A stretch of DNA of 64,000 bases from Chloroflexota bacterium. GTDB taxonomy: Bacteria > Chloroflexota > Anaerolineae > Anaerolineales > Villigracilaceae. The position numbers were made by a program, and so were the translations under genes. This document shows, piece by piece, positions 40,311 through 47,081 of this stretch; position 1 is the first letter of the stretch; every line of letters begins with the position of its first letter. The notes beneath the pieces were generated by a model. That model did no database searches, was not told the DNA's origin, and saw only the letters and a list, made by a program, of their open reading frames with translations. The stretch lies in NCBI GenBank assembly GCA_016234555.1, contig JACRBJ010000081.1, positions 1-64,000 on the forward strand. The letters are read 5' to 3'.

Positions 40311-40559
40311 ATGGTTATATCTAATAACTTCCAACTTAAAAAAGAGGATATTTTCAAAGCGTTACATAACTCTTTACTATTCTTTGTTCCTTTGGTGATG
40401 CTCTATTTGCCTTTTGCAATTAGTAACGTCAGTACAGATGGTTTTATCTGGGAAGACTTAAAGCCTAATATGTTCGTCATTGGATCAATGGTTTTATATG
40501 TCTTGAATTTTGTATACGACTTAGCAAGAAAGTTTGTAGGCGAGAACAAATATAAATAA
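40311..40559 (+). CDS. Two-span membrane protein (holin candidate)
   Basis: 82 residues with spans at about 20-38 (ALHNSLLFFVPLVMLYLPFA) and 52-70 (NMFVIGSMVLYVLNFVYDL), and a basic C-terminus. AAAGGGGGTG precedes the start. Size and topology match phage holins better than the other small proteins here. Confidence 0.55.
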   Translation: MVISNNFQLKKEDIFKALHNSLLFFVPLVMLYLPFAISNVSTDGFIWEDLKPNMFVIGSMVLYVLNFVYDLARKFVGENKYK

Positions 40560-40657
40560 TGTATATAGGTTTTAAAGTGCCTTGGATAATAACAATACTA
40601 CCCCTACTTCTAGGGGCAGTTATTGGATACTGGCTCAGGTCTAAGGTAAATAAGTAA
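40559..40657 (+). CDS. Very small single-span membrane protein
   Basis: 32 residues: MYIGFKVPWIITILPLLLGA and a basic end (YWLRSKVNK). ATG overlaps the previous stop. Its end overlaps the convergent gene by 17 bases. It could be a spanin-like or holin-accessory peptide. Confidence 0.45.
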   Translation: MYIGFKVPWIITILPLLLGAVIGYWLRSKVNK

Positions 40658-41843
40658 CTTTGAAGTTATCAAAACTCGGACATCCAGTCTTTGTATCACT
40701 ACAGTATGCCCCAATTTGGATGTTAGTTGTATCATGTCCAGACATGGTAAGTGTTTGTATCACTTGGCCATTCATTCTCAGAGTGTAGGTATCTCCTTGG
40801 ACATCAATCTGTACCTTAGTGGCAGAGGACTCAGGAAAGTCTACGGCATCATCTTCTGAAGTGATGGGCAGTGAGTTGTTAGGGCCTTCGATAAACGACA
40901 AGTAAAGCATTGGTCGCCAGTCTGTAGAAAAGCCTATTTGTTTTGCTCCTTTGGTTCTGACAACTAGGGCCGTGGGGTCGTTACTGTTTGTACTGGGTAT
41001 GAAAAGATCAAGAGAAACTGAGTAATTTTTCCATCCGTGATCCTTCAGGCCAATCCACTGAAAAATATAATCACTTACAGGAAGGAGGGTCAGTCTTCCT
41101 CCAGATACCAGCCAGTCTCCACTGTATACATTCCATTCAGTACTTTTGTCGGTATCAAAAGTGTCCTGAAAGAGAATCCCATCATCAGGGATAACAAAAG
41201 CTGTAGCTGTGGGCGGAAGTGCGGTAAATGTCGGCTCCAGGGTAGGGACGAGTGTAGGGACGAGCGTATCAGTAGGCAGGGGAGGGAGAGTGGGGGAGAG
41301 TAGGGGAGTCTCACTAGCAGGCGGAAATGTTGCGGTAATTACTACGGGGACTGATGGGGTTGAACGCATCCCAAGTACATAAGCCGTTATGCCAACAATC
41401 GATATAACTAAGACTACCAAGACAAGTCTTAAAAATCCTACAAATCTACTTGGTTTCGGGGGATAGGTGACAACCTGTGGAGCGACAGGTGCGATAGATC
41501 TTTTGGGTTGGGTTTTTGGTTCAGATTCTTCTATAAATTCTGTAGGTGGGGATGGGAGTACTTTGACAGACTCTGGGTCATCTTCTATAAATTTACGCAT
41601 TATAGGAAAGACTTCTTGCTCTAATCTCCTATATTTTTCGTATTTATCGAGTTCTTTGGGGATTCCAAACCTTTCATAGGCCTTGGTCATATACCGCTGT
41701 ACCCACTGGATGCTGTAGCCCCACTTATCTGCTATCTCTTCGTGCTTTAAACCTTGGGATTTCCAATAGAGGACAGCCCATTCACGTTTGTCTTCAGCAC
41801 TAGAGGAGTGAGCCAAAAGCCAGATGGTGTCTTCAATATTCAT
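40641..41843 (-). CDS. Membrane-bound HTH protein with extracellular ConA-like domain
   Basis: 400 residues in three parts. The N-terminus (1-60) is a sigma-region-4/LuxR-like HTH (GLKHEEIADKWGYSIQWVQR). One span lies at about 138-158 (LRLVLVVLVISIVGITAYVL). An extracellular Pro/Thr/Leu-rich linker then leads to a ~190-residue beta domain (LFQDTFDTDKSTEWNVYSGD, YTLRMNGQVIQTLTM) like the LamG/DUF1080 type. This looks like a one-component transmembrane regulator that senses a surface ligand. Unlike most phage genes it has AAGGAT six bases before the ATG and is transcribed leftward, alone, so expression in the lysogen is likely. Confidence 0.7.
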   Translation of the reverse strand: MNIEDTIWLLAHSSSAEDKREWAVLYWKSQGLKHEEIADKWGYSIQWVQRYMTKAYERFGIPKELDKYEKYRRLEQEVFPIMRKFIEDDPESVKVLPSPPTEFIEESEPKTQPKRSIAPVAPQVVTYPPKPSRFVGFLRLVLVVLVISIVGITAYVLGMRSTPSVPVVITATFPPASETPLLSPTLPPLPTDTLVPTLVPTLEPTFTALPPTATAFVIPDDGILFQDTFDTDKSTEWNVYSGDWLVSGGRLTLLPVSDYIFQWIGLKDHGWKNYSVSLDLFIPSTNSNDPTALVVRTKGAKQIGFSTDWRPMLYLSFIEGPNNSLPITSEDDAVDFPESSATKVQIDVQGDTYTLRMNGQVIQTLTMSGHDTTNIQIGAYCSDTKTGCPSFDNFKVTYLP

Positions 41844-41929
41844 TTTGAAATCCTTATATGTGAATCTTTAACTCTTAAACCAGCGGTTTTACTCATTGTC
41901 CTTATACTCCCGTCAAAAGGAGTACAAAA

Positions 41930-42340
41930 ATGAACACACAAATTACAAGAGATGCACAAAAGGCTGTTCAGGTGGGTTTTGAAAACCATTGGCGTTTTCG
42001 TGTTGTTAGCGAATCCGACTACAAAGACCAATGGATCACTGAAAGGGTCACAGAAGCCCCTGTGATGGTTCAGGACAGGGTTTTAGCCCTGAAACGGTCT
42101 GGTATTCGGATCAAGGAGTTTGTAATTGCTCACGAGGCTCCCAGGCTTCTGTCTGCACCCAAAGTTTTTAAAACCACAACTCCCGATATTTTACCAGCAA
42201 CAAAGACCATTTTAGAAACTCTGGTAAAGGGTTTTATCTTCTTCCTAACGATTGTTCTCCAGGCTGCTGTTTTGGATCCTGCCGTGATCGTAGTCTTGGA
42301 AGACGGTACAGAAATTGAGGTGATGAAATGGTACGAATGA
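41930..42340 (+). CDS. Hypothetical protein
   Basis: 136 residues with AAAAGGAGT before the ATG. The middle (VTEAPVMVQDRVLALKRSGI) is soluble, and a C-terminal hydrophobic stretch (GFIFFLTIVLQAAVLDPAVI) could be a membrane segment. No family recognised. It heads the rightward operon that contains the replication-relaxation and coupling-ATPase genes. Confidence 0.55.
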   Translation: MNTQITRDAQKAVQVGFENHWRFRVVSESDYKDQWITERVTEAPVMVQDRVLALKRSGIRIKEFVIAHEAPRLLSAPKVFKTTTPDILPATKTILETLVKGFIFFLTIVLQAAVLDPAVIVVLEDGTEIEVMKWYE

Positions 42341-42651
42341 TTAACTTCTTGACTCTCATGAACCTAATTTACCGAGCATTGAGATTTTTCCTACCTTGGG
42401 TGGGAAGAATACTAATGTTCATGGTGAGTTTTATCTTGACATCTGTTATCAGTTTCTGGTCTGGAGTGCCAACAATGGTAGATCGCATAGCCAACGATTG
42501 GCTTGATCGAGCCGTCCATGCAGGTTTTCCAACTATTTGGGATCGTAGGCTTTACTACACTTTCTACTGTTTGGCTTTTCTGATGGTGATTGTGGGATGG
42601 GTAACTTTATCCTACATCACTATCTGGATCGTGAATTTGATATTTAGGTGA
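42328..42651 (+). CDS. Two-span membrane protein
   Basis: 107 residues. Spans at about 20-45 (FFLPWVGRILMFMVSFILTS) and 80-105 (FYCLAFLMVIVGWVTLSYIT). It overlaps the preceding gene by 13 bases. Membrane proteins of this size accompany coupling ATPases in mobile elements; a direct role is unknown. Confidence 0.55.
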   Translation: MVRMINFLTLMNLIYRALRFFLPWVGRILMFMVSFILTSVISFWSGVPTMVDRIANDWLDRAVHAGFPTIWDRRLYYTFYCLAFLMVIVGWVTLSYITIWIVNLIFR

Positions 42652-42704
42652 TAAAGGTCTAGAGTGTGGAAGAATGTTTGTTTACGTTTTCCAGGAGACA
42701 AAAA

Positions 42705-43466
42705 ATGGCTAGACACTCAATACCAATAAAGAATTATTTAGAAGTAGCTCAGAACTTTCACTGGGCCGAAAGACGCCATTTTGAAATGTGGTTCAGAGGT
42801 TTCACCACGAAACCAGATAGACGGACACCTGTAGTACTCAAAAGATTGACTGACAGAGGAAAGTTAAGAGCCTTATACAACGGAAAGAAACTAATCTACT
42901 CAGTTCCACGAAGAACAAAAGGACTCGACTATCTTGAACTCAAAGACCTCCATATCTCTAAAAAGATTCACGGTTTGGCGTGTACTGAGTGCCTGGTCAG
43001 GTTTTATAGATCTGAGATGAACGGTGAAATAGTTGGAGAGAGACACTTCTATGGATTTGGTTCAATTCCAGAATGGGGCATCAAATACCCTAATGGGATG
43101 ATGCTCCTCCTGGAATTTTGTACCAAAGACAACTTTGGAAGAGTAAAGGTCATGAGAGACAAACTGACATCTTACAAGAAAAACCTATCCAAAATTGAGG
43201 AGAAGTTTCGTTCTCAGGCAGTAGTCATCTTTGTCTTGGACGTTTCGCGCGTCACAGTAGAACGCTACGTCGGCTCTTTAGCAGTGGCTGTCGGCTCCGT
43301 CGCTGTGAGCGATCCCACAGCTCCTTATGAGGGGACGGATTCCCCTAGCCCTTTCTACTTCGTAGACTACGAGACTTTTTTGAAAGTGCCTATTGGAGAA
43401 CAGTTGACAGCACCTATTTATTTCTGGACTGACGGAAGAGTATATCCATTGAGGAAAAATGTTTGA
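42705..43466 (+). CDS. Replication-relaxation (Replic_Relax) family protein
   Basis: 253 residues from ATG 42705, chosen for CAGGAGA six bases upstream. The N-terminal half is a winged helix (RTPVVLKRLTDRGKLRALYN). The second half has LLLEFCTKDNFGRVKVMRDK then LTSYKKNL, the strand-helix pattern of Replic_Relax proteins. These occur on actinobacterial and other plasmids and integrative elements beside VirD4/FtsK-like ATPases and are thought to act at the replication or transfer origin. It overlaps the ATPase gene by eight bases, so the two are coupled. Confidence 0.65.
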   Translation: MARHSIPIKNYLEVAQNFHWAERRHFEMWFRGFTTKPDRRTPVVLKRLTDRGKLRALYNGKKLIYSVPRRTKGLDYLELKDLHISKKIHGLACTECLVRFYRSEMNGEIVGERHFYGFGSIPEWGIKYPNGMMLLLEFCTKDNFGRVKVMRDKLTSYKKNLSKIEEKFRSQAVVIFVLDVSRVTVERYVGSLAVAVGSVAVSDPTAPYEGTDSPSPFYFVDYETFLKVPIGEQLTAPIYFWTDGRVYPLRKNV

Positions 43467-44949
43467 TCTAAACCTTATAAAGAATATATTATCTCCTGAC
43501 TACCCTACATTTCCTAACAGTAGGGCAGCGGATTATGACCAATTATTACCCGAGGGTTTAACGATGGGAACTCTATACATTGGTAGACAGGGTACAGGCA
43601 AAACATCGTCCTTGGCCCGTCACTTGGTGGAATACATGAAGACCTATCCTGATAGGGCGATATTTGTACTTGATTGGTCTGGATCGATTACGGACAGTAT
43701 CTTGCATCTTGTGCTTCAGGAACCACGGGAAGTAAGAGAGAAAATTATCAGAAGACTTGTCTATGATGAGATTGGCAATCCAGAGTGGGTTGTACCTCTT
43801 CCTGAGTTTTCTCACCTTTATGGTTCATCGTTTGAAGAACAAGTACAAAGACTTTCCAGCAACCTCTTAAAGCTTGCACCAGAACTCGTGAAAGGGGCAC
43901 CATTTTTGGCAGGTTTGGGACTTACTGAGATTGCCCCCCAGATATTCAGAGTCCTTACTTCTATGACCAATGAGTATGGTGAGACATGGCAAGCAACCGA
44001 AGCGAAAAAGCTCATTACTGATGGAGCGTTATTGAGAAAGGCATTGGCTCTTTATGGACACAAAGTACCCCAAGCTAAATGGTTTCTAGAAAAGGTATTT
44101 CTTGACCTAAAGCCCAACGAAAGGGAACTTAGAACCTATGCCCTCTTAGCCCTTTTAGGGGCAGTTGAAACACCTGAAACAAGAGCAAGGGTTGGTTATT
44201 ATCGCCCTGGTTGGACTCCCCGTGAAGCCATTAGGAACGGTCAGATGGTGCTTGTGAATGGTGCAAGACTTATCAACCAAAAGAACACACAACACTACTT
44301 ATTCACGCAGGTTTATTCACTGATTATGCAAGAGATCAACAAAAGGATACCAGCCGACCCCAACGATTATCCCGTTTCCCTTGTAATGGATGAGGTCTAT
44401 TCTCTACTTTCAATTCCAGGTATGGCTGAAGAGATAGGACGAATCTCCCCACAATATCGATCAAGAAAGCTTCAGCTTTATATTGTTCTTCAGTCTCTCT
44501 CTCAGCTTGCCGAGGAACTTCGTAAACAAGTTTGGTCAATTGGCAACATTGTCTCTTTTGCGGTTAGTAATTTTGATGAAGCCTTTGAACTGGCACAGCA
44601 GATTTTCCCATATAACGCCAACACAGTAAAGCTACCCCCAAAGGCCGACAGCCAACAGCCAGTTATGGAGGCCGACAGAGGTCAGTATTTAAAGATTGCT
44701 AACGATCTTCAAAGGATGCGGCACAGAGAATGTATCATCCGACGCTACATATCAGAAAGAATCCTTGATAAGTATGTTCTCTGGGTCAAAAAAACAAAGG
44801 ATGTCTCAACCAATCCGACAGAGATAACAGTTCAAGAGTTTAAAGAGACTCTTTTAAAAGAACGTGGTGTGAGAGTTCGTGATGCATTACAGGTAGTCAA
44901 TCAGAGAAACATCGAGTCTTCAAAATCTCCAGAACGACCAGCACTTTAA
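43459..44949 (+). CDS. VirD4/TraG-like coupling ATPase
   Basis: 496 residues. Walker A GRQGTGKT (42-49), Walker B SLVMDEVYSLL (D311/E312), and a sensor-like LYIVLQSLSQLAEELRKQV (about 340-358), as in type IV coupling proteins and HerA-type DNA pumps. No membrane span precedes the ATPase, so it is a soluble form. It is encoded with the Replic_Relax protein and a two-span membrane protein, a set better known from conjugative and mobilisable elements than from phages. Confidence 0.75.
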   Translation: MFDLNLIKNILSPDYPTFPNSRAADYDQLLPEGLTMGTLYIGRQGTGKTSSLARHLVEYMKTYPDRAIFVLDWSGSITDSILHLVLQEPREVREKIIRRLVYDEIGNPEWVVPLPEFSHLYGSSFEEQVQRLSSNLLKLAPELVKGAPFLAGLGLTEIAPQIFRVLTSMTNEYGETWQATEAKKLITDGALLRKALALYGHKVPQAKWFLEKVFLDLKPNERELRTYALLALLGAVETPETRARVGYYRPGWTPREAIRNGQMVLVNGARLINQKNTQHYLFTQVYSLIMQEINKRIPADPNDYPVSLVMDEVYSLLSIPGMAEEIGRISPQYRSRKLQLYIVLQSLSQLAEELRKQVWSIGNIVSFAVSNFDEAFELAQQIFPYNANTVKLPPKADSQQPVMEADRGQYLKIANDLQRMRHRECIIRRYISERILDKYVLWVKKTKDVSTNPTEITVQEFKETLLKERGVRVRDALQVVNQRNIESSKSPERPAL

Positions 44950-44959
44950 AAAGGCTTCT

Positions 44960-44977
44960 ACGGACTTGATCCGTTTT
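44960..44977 (+). terminator. Weak hairpin terminator
   Basis: ACGGA-CTTGA-TCCGT followed by TTT, 11 bases after the ATPase stop. The stem is short. Confidence 0.4.
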
Positions 44978-45013
44978 AGCAGGCTTCCAAGCTTAGAAAG
45001 GGGATGATGAACT

Positions 45014-45133
45014 ATGGTCAAACGTGTGTTGTCAGTTCTTTGGTCGATTGTCGTTGATGTCTTCAGACAACTTCCAACAGTCCTGATAGCTCCAAAGGCG
45101 TGCAGGTGTCCGAAGTGTAAAAAACTGCACTAA
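45014..45133 (+). CDS. Small Cys-containing protein
   Basis: 39 residues: a hydrophobic N-terminal helix (RVLSVLWSIVVDVFRQLPTV) and a C-terminal ACRCPKCKKLH resembling half a zinc ribbon. AAAGGGG lies upstream of the ATG. Unknown function. Confidence 0.45.
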   Translation: MVKRVLSVLWSIVVDVFRQLPTVLIAPKACRCPKCKKLH

Positions 45134-45137
45134 ATGA

Positions 45138-45174
45138 CCACGGCCTCATTTCTTTTCTAAGTTTGGGGCCGTGG
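45138..45174 (+). promoter_or_regulatory. GC-rich hairpin before the excisionase operon
   Basis: CCACGGCC pairs perfectly with GGCCGTGG across a 21-base loop in otherwise AT-rich sequence, without a T-run. It lies between the 39-residue gene and 45217. Possible processing or regulatory element. Confidence 0.4.
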
Positions 45175-45216
45175 ATTTGAGACGAGTTTGAAATGAGTTT
45201 TAAAAGGTTATAGACT

Positions 45217-45666
45217 ATGGCGAAGATGAGAGAAATATATCTCCCTAATCCACAGGCCCACTGTTCCCTTCCCTGTAGGAACGCAGGTAACGAGGTCTGT
45301 ATAGAACATTGTGCAGCACTTAGGGACTGTTCAGGCTTCGAGATCAAACCTAATTTAAAGCTAGCCGACCTACCACAATTTCCAGTAAATGATTTTGTTC
45401 ATAACATGACCCCGAATGAAAGAAAAGTACAGGTGGCAGTTTATACATCAGCAACAGTTAGTCACTTACAAGGAGAACCCAATGAACCCGTCATTGTTTA
45501 CAGAAGACCCCGTACTCACAATTCCTCAAGTAGCCAAGTACCTTCAGCTATCCCGATCCAAAGTATATTATCTTGCCTCCAGGAAGCAGTTACCCCACCT
45601 GAAGTTGGGGAAGTCTATTCGAGTGAGGATGTCCGATCTTCAGAAGTGGCTAGCTCAGCAGATTGA
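45217..45666 (+). CDS. Cys-rich protein overprinting the excisionase gene
   Basis: 149 residues. The N-terminal part has five Cys (HCSLPCRNAGNEVCIEHCAA and RDCSG), then LADLPQFPVNDFVHNMTPNE and RKVQVAVYTSATVSHLQ, which reads like a real domain. From about residue 89 on it overlaps the excisionase frame and becomes Ser/Pro-rich, so that part may be a non-functional tail. Function unknown; position suggests a link to excision or maintenance. Confidence 0.5.
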   Translation: MAKMREIYLPNPQAHCSLPCRNAGNEVCIEHCAALRDCSGFEIKPNLKLADLPQFPVNDFVHNMTPNERKVQVAVYTSATVSHLQGEPNEPVIVYRRPRTHNSSSSQVPSAIPIQSILSCLQEAVTPPEVGEVYSSEDVRSSEVASSAD

Positions 45667-45685
45667 GGAGCCGACTGCTAATTAG
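45482..45685 (+). CDS. xis: Excisionase-type DNA-binding protein
   Basis: 67 residues from ATG 45482, with AAGGAGA six bases upstream. LTIPQVAKYLQLSRSKVYYL and LKLGKSIRVRMSDLQKWL match the MerR-like winged helix of the excisionase family (HTH_17). It would bend DNA at the att site and favour excision by the integrase. It lies 1.3 kb from attR, so after circularisation it sits close to attP and the integrase. The longer frame from 45416 is not used. Confidence 0.78.
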   Translation: MNPSLFTEDPVLTIPQVAKYLQLSRSKVYYLASRKQLPHLKLGKSIRVRMSDLQKWLAQQIEEPTAN

Positions 45686-45686
45686 T

Positions 45687-45815
45687 CTATCCCCAACCAC
45701 TATTTCCCTCGTCAGTATCTTGATAGTTTGATTCTTTTGGTTTGTACCCAAACAATCTCAAAATAAGGCCTACCAAGGCACCAATTAAACTGATAATAAA
45801 TTCAAATAGAGCCAT
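45687..45815 (-). CDS. Small membrane protein, minus strand
   Basis: 42 residues: MALFEFIISLIGALVGLILR is a membrane span, followed by a polar acidic tail. GGAGG stands five bases before the ATG, a strong site in a phage where most genes lack one. The gene converges with the excisionase, one base apart. Unknown function; could be expressed in the lysogen. Confidence 0.6.
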   Translation of the reverse strand: MALFEFIISLIGALVGLILRLFGYKPKESNYQDTDEGNSGWG

Positions 45816-46386
45816 TTTGTCCTCCGTTCATATATGTTTGTGTTGCCGAATTTAAAACATTTACCCACGAAAAATAAACTCTAGTCCTGGTGTCTTGTGT
45901 TCTTGTATTGTATCCTAACTCCAACTTCCCTACCCGCGCAATTTTTAAAAATTTGCGGATGAGGTAATCTGATTTGTTCTTTTTACTGTCTACTCTTAAC
46001 CTAACTAAATGAAAAACTAACCATCGGCCAATTGTGTATATGTTAGGTGCTTACGGGAGGGGCATTTTGATAGAGTCTCTTTACGTCCCACCGACAAATG
46101 CAGTCTACTAGGGGGAAGTATCACCACTCCAATAAAAAACTAACTTTCAAATTCAAAAATACTGCGATCTATGTAATGTGCAAAAACTATATGTGGAATT
46201 TCTTGACTGAAGAATGTAGAATATGTATTGCATATTAATCAATTGCAGATTAATCCCCTAGCGACCAAAAGTCAACAGGGGATTTTTCTTTTCGTTCCCT
46301 AAACCACGAACCCCACCCTTAACGAGATTGCACGTCCATGATTTTAAATATCATGTCCGTGACAATCAGAGATTAACGCCCGAACT
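45816..46386. other. Gene-free right-arm region
   Basis: No convincing coding frame in 571 bases. It contains an imperfect 21-base palindrome CGCAATTTTTAAAAATTTGC (45940 onward), two copies of AAAAACTAAC (near 46011 and 46134), a promoter/terminator pair (46204-46290) and a palindrome resembling the restriction operator (46337-46355). It may hold the integrase arm sites of the right end. Confidence 0.5.
46204..46290 (+). ncRNA. Candidate small RNA with its own terminator
   Basis: TTGACT at 46204 and TATTGC 17 bases later give a moderate promoter. About 50 bases on, AATCCCCT pairs with AGGGGATT and is followed by TTTTTC. An ATTAAT-ATTAAT pairing lies between. No reading frame of note is present, so a transcript of about 55-60 bases is possible. 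Confidence 0.4.
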
Positions 46387-46821
46387 TTACCTTCTAAACC
46401 ATCCCCTTTCTTTACCTGTTAGTTTTCTATGGCAGTTGGCACATAAAACATCACACTTCTCAATCTCTGCTTTTATAGTTTCAATGGATGTACCATTACC
46501 AACCATTCTTGATACTTCACTTTCTTTGTTTCCCCGTGCATGATGGAACTCCAAGGCATGAGGGTCACTTTCACCACAGCTTGTGCAAGGATGAGAGGAG
46601 AGGTAGTCCCAGACGAACTCTTTAGCTTTTTGTCTGTATTCGTCCCTATGCTTTTTGGCGTTTTCTTTCTGGTATTCCTTATTTCTTTCATACCAGTTTG
46701 ATCCTAACTTTAAGCTGCAATCATAGCAATAAGACTGTCTCAAGTGTGACAGACGGCTTCGCATGGGGAACTGTTCTATAGGTTTTTCTAAACCGCACTG
46801 TGTACAAACTCTTGTGTCCAT
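46387..46821 (-). CDS. HNH endonuclease near attR
   Basis: 144 residues from ATG 46821, chosen for AAAGGAGT five bases upstream; a longer frame to 46875 merely reads through a palindrome. N-terminal zinc pairs (RVCTQCGLEKP and YCYDCSLK) precede a basic helical region. The HNH core has HPCTSCGESDPHALEFHHAR and CDVLCANCHRKLTGKERG. It is the last phage gene before attR. Together with the 35048 gene it gives two HNH nucleases in the prophage; its role (packaging or homing) is undetermined. Confidence 0.8.
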   Translation of the reverse strand: MDTRVCTQCGLEKPIEQFPMRSRLSHLRQSYCYDCSLKLGSNWYERNKEYQKENAKKHRDEYRQKAKEFVWDYLSSHPCTSCGESDPHALEFHHARGNKESEVSRMVGNGTSIETIKAEIEKCDVLCANCHRKLTGKERGWFRR

Positions 46822-46860
46822 TTTTACTCCTTTCAAGGAATACTTAAGGAATACCTGTCG

Positions 46861-46874
46861 TGATTTTAAAATCA
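46861..46874. promoter_or_regulatory. Palindromic operator-like site before the HNH gene
   Basis: TGATTTTAAAATCA, identical to the core of the palindrome upstream of the restriction endonuclease (15571-15584), 40 bases upstream of the HNH start. Confidence 0.4.
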
Positions 46875-46907
46875 AAAAGCCTAGCTTTTTTTTGAAACCA
46901 GGCTTTT
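46874..46907 (-). terminator. Bidirectional terminator downstream of tRNA-Arg
   Basis: AAAAGCCT pairs with AGGCTTTT around a 17-base loop with A/T tracts on both sides. On the minus strand it lies 34 bases after the tRNA, so the prophage supplies both a new tRNA 3' half and a new terminator. Confidence 0.6.
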
Positions 46908-46940
46908 CTGAGGTCTTTAAGGCGGTTAAGCCTATTGTGT

Positions 46941-47016
46941 TGGTACCCCCGCCGAGATTCGAACTCGGAACCTACTGATTCGAAGTCAGGCACTCTATCC
47001 ATTGAGCTACGGGGGC
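46941..47016 (-). tRNA. tRNA-Arg (anticodon TCG)
   Basis: A complete 76-base cloverleaf with encoded CCA. Acceptor GCCCCCG pairs with CGGGGGT (first pair G-T), and the anticodon loop is CTTCGAA. The T-arm is CCGAG-TTCGAAT-CTCGG, and ACCA is at the 3' end. The 5' half up to the att core is host; the 3' half is phage-borne. The displaced host 3' half at attL would give a G-C closing pair and no CCA. Confidence 0.93.
46969..46985. other. attR core within tRNA-Arg
   Basis: AACCTACTGATTCGAAG, identical to 7079-7095. It covers the anticodon loop and 3' anticodon stem of the tRNA. Confidence 0.85.
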
Positions 47017-47081
47017 GTTGACGGCATTATACCCGAAAAGAAGAGTGGGATTGAAGCTCCATTTTAGGGGTGCGACATGAA

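Larger units (their letters stand above)
7079..46985. mobile_element. Integrated temperate phage, about 39.9 kb, inserted in tRNA-Arg(TCG)
   Basis: Both ends carry the same 17-base core AACCTACTGATTCGAAG (7079-7095 and 46969-46985), which lies in the anticodon-to-variable region of a tRNA-Arg gene. The interior is strikingly AT-rich relative to the GC-rich flanks. It encodes an integrase at the left end, an excisionase candidate at the right end, ERF recombinase, terminase, portal, coat, tail proteins and endolysin. The set of structural genes is complete enough for a functional short-tailed phage. One possible frameshift (RusA-like gene) was seen. Length between equivalent core positions is 39,890 bases. 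Confidence 0.93.

Noticed and set aside
45416..45481. N-terminal extension of the excisionase to 45416
   Set aside because: AAGGAGA precedes the ATG at 45482 and the family domain starts right after it.
46822..46875. N-terminal extension of the HNH protein (MILKS start)
   Set aside because: These codons are read from the palindrome; a strong ribosome-binding site fits ATG 46821.
7079..46985. Reverse transcriptase, retron, CRISPR-Cas or known toxin-antitoxin pair within the prophage
   Set aside because: I looked for RT, Cas and classical toxin motifs in the translated genes and found none; the DUF3800 locus is the closest candidate.
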